Below, piece by piece: positions 16,101 through 21,046 of a stretch of DNA of 21,046 bases. The DNA is from Bacillota bacterium (lineage in GTDB: Bacteria; Bacillota; Clostridia; Lachnospirales; Lachnospiraceae), in the NCBI GenBank assembly GCA_023415055.1, contig JAEZLZ010000062.1, positions 1-21,046 on the forward strand, written 5' to 3'. Within the stretch, counting starts at the first letter, position 1. Each line of letters begins with the position of its first letter. Position numbers and translations under genes: made by a program. The notes under the pieces were generated by a model. That model saw only the letters and a list, made by a program, of their open reading frames with translations, did not search any database and had not been told where the DNA came from.

Positions 16101-16984
16101 AGCATTCTCTTCTCATTACGAACGATGATGTCCGGAGCACCGAGCTCAAGTAGTCTCTTCAGACGGTTGTTACGGTTAATAATTCTTCTGTATAAGTCAT
16201 TCATATCGGAGGTAGCAAAACGGCCACCATCGAGCTGAACCATAGGACGAAGATCCGGAGGAATAACCGGTATTACAGATAAGATCATCCATTCCGGTTT
16301 ATTGCCTGACTCACGGAAGGCTTCTACCACTTCCAGACGCTTGATAATTCTTGCGCGCTTCTGACCGGTCGAATCCTTCAGACCCTTCTTTAATTCCTTA
16401 CTTTCCTTCTCAAGATCGATTGCTTGCAAAAGCTCTTGAATCGCTTCAGCACCCATACCGAGGCGGAAGCTGCTATATCCGTACTTTTCTACTGCTTCCT
16501 GACGTTCCTTCTCATTCAGAACCTGCTTGTACTGTAAATCGGTAGTTCCCTTATCCAGTACGATATAAGAAGCAAAATACAGAACCTTTTCCAAAGTTCT
16601 CGGAGAAAGATCAAGAATTAGACCCATACGGCTGGGGATTCCTTTAAAATACCAGATATGGGACACCGGTGCTGCGAGCTCGATGTGACCCATTCTCTCA
16701 CGACGAACGCTTGCTTTCGTTACTTCAACACCGCAACGATCACAAACAACACCCTTATATCTGATCTTCTTATATTTACCACAATGGCATTCCCAGTCCT
16801 TGCTAGGTCCAAAGATTCTTTCACAGAACAAACCGTCTTTTTCGGGCTTTAAGGTTCTGTAATTGATTGTCTCCGGTTTTCTAACTTCTCCCTTGGACCA
16901 CTCTCTGATTTTTTCAGGTGAAGCTAAACCAATTTTAATTGCGTCATAGGTTATCTCTTGAAGATTACTCATTATCTCAGACAT
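13118..16984 (-). CDS. rpoC: DNA-directed RNA polymerase subunit beta-prime
   Basis: The 1288-residue subunit is complete. The N-terminal zinc site is C66/C68/C81/C84. The catalytic loop NADFDGDQMAVH holds the Mg2+-binding D456, D458 and D460. The bridge helix region (about 763-795) and trigger loop (from GEPGTQLTMRTFHTGG, about 914-929) are conserved, and the second zinc site is C802, C878, C885 and C888. The large insertion of proteobacterial trigger loops is absent, as in other Firmicutes. Unusually, the last 107 residues (about 1182-1288) form a tail with about 40 D/E and only five K/R. GGGAG nine to ten bases before the ATG at 16982-16984 supports the start; an in-frame ATG four codons later is possible. 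It follows rpoB after 133 bases in the same operon. Confidence 0.98.
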   Translation of the reverse strand: MSEIMSNLQEITYDAIKIGLASPEKIREWSKGEVRKPETINYRTLKPEKDGLFCERIFGPSKDWECHCGKYKKIRYKGVVCDRCGVEVTKASVRRERMGHIELAAPVSHIWYFKGIPSRMGLILDLSPRTLEKVLYFASYIVLDKGTTDLQYKQVLNEKERQEAVEKYGYSSFRLGMGAEAIQELLQAIDLEKESKELKKGLKDSTGQKRARIIKRLEVVEAFRESGNKPEWMILSVIPVIPPDLRPMVQLDGGRFATSDMNDLYRRIINRNNRLKRLLELGAPDIIVRNEKRMLQEAVDALIDNGRRGRPVTGPGNRALKSLSDMLKGKQGRFRQNLLGKRVDYSGRSVIVVGPELKLYQCGLPKEMAIELFKPFVMKELVAKGTAHNIKSAKKMVERLQTEVWDVLEEVIKEHPVMLNRAPTLHRLGIQAFEPVLVEGKAIKLHPLVCTAYNADFDGDQMAVHLPLSVEAQAECRFLLLSPNNLLKPSDGAPVAVPSQDMVLGIYYLTIVREMEGGVRHYYKSLNEAILAYENSAISLHEMIKIRRTGINKDGVEETRTIESTLGRFIFNEIIPQDLGFVDRTKDENFLTLEINFLVGKKQLKPILEKCINIHGATKTAEILDAVKSLGYKYSTRAAMTVSISDMEVPAEKKQIIADAEATIENIAKEYRRGRMTEDERYNTVIETWKNADKVLTDTLLNRLDKFNNIKMMSDSGARGSDKQIKQLAGMRGLMADTSGRTIELPIKSNLREGLDVLEYFISAHGARKGLSDTALRTADSGYLTRRLVDVSQDLIIREVDCCEGQEIPGMWIKAFTDGKEVIESLEERITGRYSCETIYDADGNMIVKANHMITPKRAARVIATGVDKVKIRNVLSCKSHIGVCAKCYGANMATGEAVQVGEAVGIIAAQSIGEPGTQLTMRTFHTGGVAGDDITQGLPRVEELFEARKPKGLAIIAEFGGIVTIKDTKKKREVIITNNETMESKAYLIPYGSRIKVQDNDVLEAGDELTEGSVNPHDILKIKGIRAVQDYMIQEVQRVYRLQGVEINDKHIEVIVRQMLKKIRIETNGDTNFLPGTLVDILEYEDENERLIAEGLEPADGKQVMLGITKASLATNSFLSAASFQETTKVLTEAAIKGKVDPLIGLKENVIIGKLIPAGTGMKRYRSVKLDTDTVDEYMLSEELDGEGNYLDEYGNFEYSEEDFGDEFGNDEFEEDGLFDAEDGIAEIVYDEDKYSHKGDLLQREDSIPGIDDAHVNYGENSHNDGDWTETDFNLKGIDEDDYSDDK

Positions 16985-17010
16985 CCTTTGGCTCTCCCTT
17001 CATTTATACC

Positions 17011-17087
17011 CGACAGCAGAAGTCTCATTGCTCCTGCTGTCAGGCTCTATTCATGACAATAGAAAGTTTGCAAAGCGTGCTTTCTAT
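17011..17087 (-). other. Two hairpins in the rpoB-rpoC spacer
   Basis: GACAGCAG and CTGCTGTC (17012-17041) form one stem; ATAGAAAG (17059-17066) and CTTTCTAT (17080-17087) form another. Neither has a following U-tract on the minus strand, so they look like mRNA processing or stability elements rather than terminators. Confidence 0.5.
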
Positions 17088-17117
17088 CTTTTCGTTTTAC
17101 GACATCCAAGTCGACTC

Positions 17118-20100
17118 TTATTTGTCTGTTAAGGACTGACCGCAAGCCTTGCAGCGCTTACTTCCTTCCGCAACGATTGCACCGCAGTTCGGGCAAATCT
17201 CTTCTGCAAGCTCTTCTTCCTCTTCGTCTTCATAGATTCCATCATCCAGGATATCTTCTGATTCATCTTCGTAAATATCGAATATCTCCGAATCGATGTC
17301 TTCGACAGCTGCTTGAGTAAAGCCGGCCTCTTCATAGCCTTCGTCATATCTGAAATTATTATCACCTTCAATTAAAGGAGTCAGATCTGAATCACCGTAG
17401 TCGATGCTTTCTGTCATCTTCACTTCGTTACCGTTCTCATCAAGAACTGTAACATCAAGCGCTAAGGACTGAAGTTCCTTTAATAGTACCTTAAAGGATT
17501 CCGGAATACCGGGTTCTGTAATGTTTTCACCCTTAATAATTGCCTCATAGGTCTTAACACGACCGGTAACATCATCGGATTTCACGGTAAGAATCTCCTG
17601 AAGGATATAAGCAGCACCATATGCTTCCAGTGCCCAAACCTCCATCTCACCGAATCTCTGACCACCGAATTGCGCTTTACCGCCTAACGGCTGCTGTGTT
17701 ACTAAGGAGTAAGGACCAGTGGAACGAGCATGGATCTTATCATCAACTAAGTGGTGGAGTTTCAGGTAATGCATGAAACCAACCGTTACGGAACCATCGA
17801 AGTATTCTCCAGTACGTCCGTCACGAAGTCGAACCTTCCCATCACGATTAATTGGAACGCCCTTCCAATCCTCTCTGTTCTCCGGATGACTCTTCAAGTA
17901 ATCCATCAACTCAGGATCTAAGGAATCCTTATATTTTGCTTCAAATTCTTCCCAGGTAGTATTTGCATAATCATTTGCAATCTCCAGGGTATCCATAATA
18001 TCAAACTCGTTTGCTCCGTCAAATACCGGAGTTGAGATATCAATACCAAGCACCTTTGATGCCAAGGACAAGTGAATCTCAAGTACCTGTCCGATGTTCA
18101 TACGGGAAGGAACACCAAGCGGATTAAGAACGATATCAAGCGGTCTGCCATTCGGGAGGAAAGGCATATCTTCTGCCGGAAGTACTCTGGAAACAACACC
18201 CTTGTTACCATGACGACCAGCCATCTTATCGCCTACCTGAATCTTTCTCTTCTGAGCAATGTATACACGCACGGTCTGATTAACACCGGGTGATAATTCA
18301 TCGCCATTTTCTCTTGTGAACACCTTAGCATCTACGATAATACCATATTCGCCGTGAGGAACACGTAAGGAAGTATCACGTACTTCTCTTGCCTTCTCGC
18401 CAAAGATTGCTCTAAGGAGTCTCTCTTCTGCCGTCAGTTCTGTCTCACCCTTCGGTGTTACCTTGCCGACTAAGATATCTCCGGCACGAACCTCTGCACC
18501 GATACGGATAATACCTCTTTCATCCAGATCCTTTAATGCATCATCACCAACGCCAGGAACATCTCTTGTAATCTCTTCCGGTCCGAGCTTGGTATCTCTT
18601 GACTCTGCTTCATATTCCTCGATGTGTACGGAAGTATATACATCTTCCTGAACAAGACGCTCACTAAGAAGAACCGCATCCTCATAGTTATAGCCTTCCC
18701 AGGTCATAAACCCGATTAACGGGTTTTTACCAAGTGCCAGCTCTCCCTTTGCAGTGGAAGGACCATCTGCAATTACCTGTCCTGCTTCGATTCTGTCTCC
18801 ACGGAACACGATCGGTCTCTGGTTGATACAGGTTCCCTGATTACTCTTAGAGAACTTGATCATGCGGTAAGAGCTCTTTGTATTATCATCATTCTTAATT
18901 ACAACTTCTTTTGCCGTAACACGCTCAACAATACCGGATTTCTTTGATAATACACATACGCCGGAGTCGATTGCTGCCTTCGCTTCGATACCGGTACCTA
19001 CAACAGGTGCCTCGGTTAACAGAAGCGGAACTGCCTGACGCTGCATGTTCGCACCCATGAGGGCACGGTTCGCATCGTCATTCTCAAGGAAGGGAATTAA
19101 TGCGGTAGCCACGGAGAATACCATCTTCGGGGATACGTCCATTAAATCAATCTTATGTTTCTCGTATTCAGAGGTCTCCTCCTTATGACGACCGGAGATA
19201 CTGTTACCTACAAAGTAACCGTTCTCGTCAAGCTCTTCATTCGCCTGAGCAACAATATACTTATCCTCTTCGTCTGCCGTAAGGTAAACGACCTCATCAA
19301 TTACCTTCGGATTCATCGGGTCTGCCTTATCAACCTTACGGTAAGGAGCCTCGATAAAGCCATATTCATTAATTCTTGCATAGGTTGCAAGAGAGTTGAT
19401 CAAACCGATGTTAGGACCTTCGGGGGTCTCAATCGGACACATTCTGCCGTAATGGGAGTAGTGAACGTCTCGAACCTCGAAACCAGCTCTATCACGGGAC
19501 AAACCACCAGGTCCCAATGCAGAGAGACGTCTCTTGTGAGTTAACTCGCCGAGTGGATTGTGCTGATCCATAAACTGTGATAGCTGGGAGCTACCAAAGA
19601 ACTCCTTCACAGCAGCGGTAACCGGCTTAATATTAATTAAGGACTGAGGGCTGATGCCTTCCAGATCCTGTGTTGTCATTCTTTCTCTTACAACACGTTC
19701 CATTCTGGATAAACCGATACGGTACTGGTTCTGTAACAACTCTCCAACCGCTCTGATTCTTCTGTTACCCAAATGATCGATATCATCTGAGTTGCCGATG
19801 CCGTACTCAAGATGAATATTATAATTAATGGAAGCGATGATATCTTCCTTTGTAATATGTTTTGGAATTAACTCGTTGATATTTTTCTTGATTGCTTCCT
19901 TGATCTCTTCCAGATTCGCAGTACTATCGAGAATCCCCTTAAGAACAGGATAATACACATCCTCGGTAACCCCTAGTTCTTTACGGTCAACATCTACATA
20001 ATGTCTGATATCAACCATCATATTTGAGAGAACCTTAACGTTACGTTCTTCCGCTTGTACCATTACGAAGGGCACTGCAGCATTCTGAATCTGTCTAGCA

Positions 20101-21046
20101 AGCTTATCATCCACCTGAGTTCCGGTTGTAGCGATAATCTCCCCTGTGGATTTGTCTACTACATCCTCGGAAAGTACAAAGCCTACGATACGGTTGCGGA
20201 AATGAAGTTTCTTATTGAATTTATATCTACCAACCTTAGCAAGATCATATCTTCTTGCATCAAAGAACATACTATTTAATAAGCCCTCTGCATTCTCAAC
20301 AGCCAAAGGCTCACCGGGACGAAGTTTTTTATACAGCTCTAGAAGACCGTCCTGATAGCTTCCGGTTGGGTCTTTTGCAGTGGAAGGATCCTTTGCAAGG
20401 CTGGCAAGGATCTTCGGCTCCTCACCGAATAACTGCTTAATCTCTTCGTTGGTACCATAGCCTAATGCTCTTACGAAAGTGGTAATCGGAACTTTTCGGT
20501 TACGGTCAACACGTACGTAAAAAACATCATTGGAATCTGTCTCATATTCCAACCATGCTCCTCTGTTCGGTATTACTGTGGAAGAGAATAATCTCTTACC
20601 AATTTTGTCATGATCTATTGCATAATAAATACCGGGGGAACGTACTAACTGGCTTACGATTACTCGCTCTGCACCATTGATAACAAAGGTACCGGTTGCT
20701 GTCATTAACGGAAGATCACCCATGAAAATATCATGTTCATTAATCTCGTTATTTTCTTTGTTATGAAGCCTAACCTTTACCTTCAAAGGAGCTGCATAGG
20801 TTGCATCTCTTTCTTTGCATTCCTCGATCGTATATTTGATGTCATCCTCACATAACGCGAAGTCTACGAATTCCAAACTTAAATGTCCACTGTAGTCTGC
20901 AATCGGAGAAATATCATCGAATACTTCTTTGAGTCCCTCATCCAAAAACCACTGATAGGAATCCTTCTGTACTTCAATGAGATTGGGCATCTCCAGGACT
21001 TCCTTTTGTTTGGAGTAACTCATTCTAACGTTATTACCAACCTTAA
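17118..21046 (-). CDS. rpoB: DNA-directed RNA polymerase subunit beta (N-terminus beyond window)
   Basis: The frame is open to the right edge. The ATG at 21021-21023 is not the real start, because seven in-frame codons upstream of it (KVGNNVR) continue the usual RpoB N-terminal sequence before MSYSKQKEVLEMP. Numbered from that Met, 1301 residues are visible. The rifampicin pocket is wild type: FMDQ (D486), THKRRLSALGPGG (H496, S501). The catalytic-domain motifs YNYEDAV and KMAGRHGNKGV are present, as is the C-terminal clamp segment FGEMEVWALEAYGAA. The C-terminus is unusual: an acidic stretch (1228-1276, 24 of 49 residues D/E, no K/R) leads to CPNCGAIV...CKACGQSL, a four-cysteine zinc ribbon (C1277, C1280, C1291, C1294) before the stop. 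rpoC follows downstream. Confidence 0.98.
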   Translation of the reverse strand, partial: KVGNNVRMSYSKQKEVLEMPNLIEVQKDSYQWFLDEGLKEVFDDISPIADYSGHLSLEFVDFALCEDDIKYTIEECKERDATYAAPLKVKVRLHNKENNEINEHDIFMGDLPLMTATGTFVINGAERVIVSQLVRSPGIYYAIDHDKIGKRLFSSTVIPNRGAWLEYETDSNDVFYVRVDRNRKVPITTFVRALGYGTNEEIKQLFGEEPKILASLAKDPSTAKDPTGSYQDGLLELYKKLRPGEPLAVENAEGLLNSMFFDARRYDLAKVGRYKFNKKLHFRNRIVGFVLSEDVVDKSTGEIIATTGTQVDDKLARQIQNAAVPFVMVQAEERNVKVLSNMMVDIRHYVDVDRKELGVTEDVYYPVLKGILDSTANLEEIKEAIKKNINELIPKHITKEDIIASINYNIHLEYGIGNSDDIDHLGNRRIRAVGELLQNQYRIGLSRMERVVRERMTTQDLEGISPQSLINIKPVTAAVKEFFGSSQLSQFMDQHNPLGELTHKRRLSALGPGGLSRDRAGFEVRDVHYSHYGRMCPIETPEGPNIGLINSLATYARINEYGFIEAPYRKVDKADPMNPKVIDEVVYLTADEEDKYIVAQANEELDENGYFVGNSISGRHKEETSEYEKHKIDLMDVSPKMVFSVATALIPFLENDDANRALMGANMQRQAVPLLLTEAPVVGTGIEAKAAIDSGVCVLSKKSGIVERVTAKEVVIKNDDNTKSSYRMIKFSKSNQGTCINQRPIVFRGDRIEAGQVIADGPSTAKGELALGKNPLIGFMTWEGYNYEDAVLLSERLVQEDVYTSVHIEEYEAESRDTKLGPEEITRDVPGVGDDALKDLDERGIIRIGAEVRAGDILVGKVTPKGETELTAEERLLRAIFGEKAREVRDTSLRVPHGEYGIIVDAKVFTRENGDELSPGVNQTVRVYIAQKRKIQVGDKMAGRHGNKGVVSRVLPAEDMPFLPNGRPLDIVLNPLGVPSRMNIGQVLEIHLSLASKVLGIDISTPVFDGANEFDIMDTLEIANDYANTTWEEFEAKYKDSLDPELMDYLKSHPENREDWKGVPINRDGKVRLRDGRTGEYFDGSVTVGFMHYLKLHHLVDDKIHARSTGPYSLVTQQPLGGKAQFGGQRFGEMEVWALEAYGAAYILQEILTVKSDDVTGRVKTYEAIIKGENITEPGIPESFKVLLKELQSLALDVTVLDENGNEVKMTESIDYGDSDLTPLIEGDNNFRYDEGYEEAGFTQAAVEDIDSEIFDIYEDESEDILDDGIYEDEEEEELAEEICPNCGAIVAEGSKRCKACGQSLTDK

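Noticed and set aside
17118..17371. Frameshift at the rpoB 3' end creating a false tail
   Set aside because: The zinc ribbon is in the same uninterrupted frame as conserved RpoB sequence and ends at a natural stop; the cysteine pattern is too regular for an out-of-frame readout.
19530..19580. Rifampicin-resistance substitutions in RpoB
   Set aside because: The residues at the classic positions (D486, H496, S501 in the visible numbering) are the sensitive forms.
21021..21023. ATG as the true rpoB start
   Set aside because: The frame continues upstream to the window edge with residues that fit the RpoB N-terminus, and no Shine-Dalgarno precedes this ATG.

Overview
The window looks like chromosomal core DNA from a low-to-moderate GC Gram-positive anaerobe, most likely a clostridium of the Lachnospiraceae type. 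The evidence is the rpoB-rpoC pair with clostridial sequence features and no proteobacterial-type large insertions, an EFR1-type ferredoxin, a rubrerythrin-like ferritin protein, strong purine-rich Shine-Dalgarno sites, and a pspA-ydjG-ydjH-ydjI cluster like that of Bacillus subtilis. The genus assignment is inference. I see no tRNA, rRNA, CRISPR array, transposase or phage gene.

Layout. (1) Positions 1-1724, minus strand: a GtrA-type small membrane protein translationally coupled to a YfhO-type polytopic membrane glycosyltransferase that runs off the left edge. A decayed 3' gene fragment lies just upstream (1793-2008). (2) 2139-3017, plus: a flavodoxin-fold/2x[4Fe-4S] protein of the EFR1 family, followed by a degenerate 14-bp tandem repeat and a long hairpin. 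(3) 3215-4078, minus: a SAM-dependent methyltransferase related to the RlmI catalytic domain. (4) 4109-4345: a perfect-period 100-bp tandem repeat made of two hairpins. (5) 4392-5711, minus: an O-antigen-ligase/Wzy-like membrane protein. (6) 5794-5905: a divergent regulatory region with two back-to-back promoters, an inverted repeat, and an 11-bp-spaced direct repeat abutting the -35 of the pspA promoter. (7) 6029-9990, plus: a four-gene membrane-stress module, pspA, ydjG-like (two zinc ribbons plus TM), ydjH-like (TPM domain) and ydjI-like (SPFH plus zinc ribbon), ending at a textbook terminator. (8) 10070-10209: a promoter, a Shine-Dalgarno site, a five-codon ORF and a hairpin with no larger gene. 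(9) 10313-12914, minus: an alpha-phosphohexomutase (PgcA type) and a ferritin-like/rubrerythrin-family protein, each apparently transcribed on its own. (10) 13118-21046, minus: rpoC and rpoB (rpoB lacks its extreme N-terminus at the window edge).

How the parts may work together. Three loci concern the envelope: GtrA/YfhO (lipid-linked sugar flipping and transfer), the O-antigen-ligase-like protein (surface polysaccharide polymerisation or transfer), and the phosphohexomutase (hexose-1-phosphate for nucleotide-sugar synthesis). The Psp-like module is expected to protect or repair the cytoplasmic membrane, and it shares a divergent control region with the O-antigen-ligase-like gene, so membrane stress and surface-glycan synthesis may be co-regulated. 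The most unusual coding features are at the ends of the RNA polymerase large subunits: RpoB carries an acidic linker and a C-terminal four-cysteine zinc ribbon, and RpoC ends in a roughly 107-residue strongly acidic tail.
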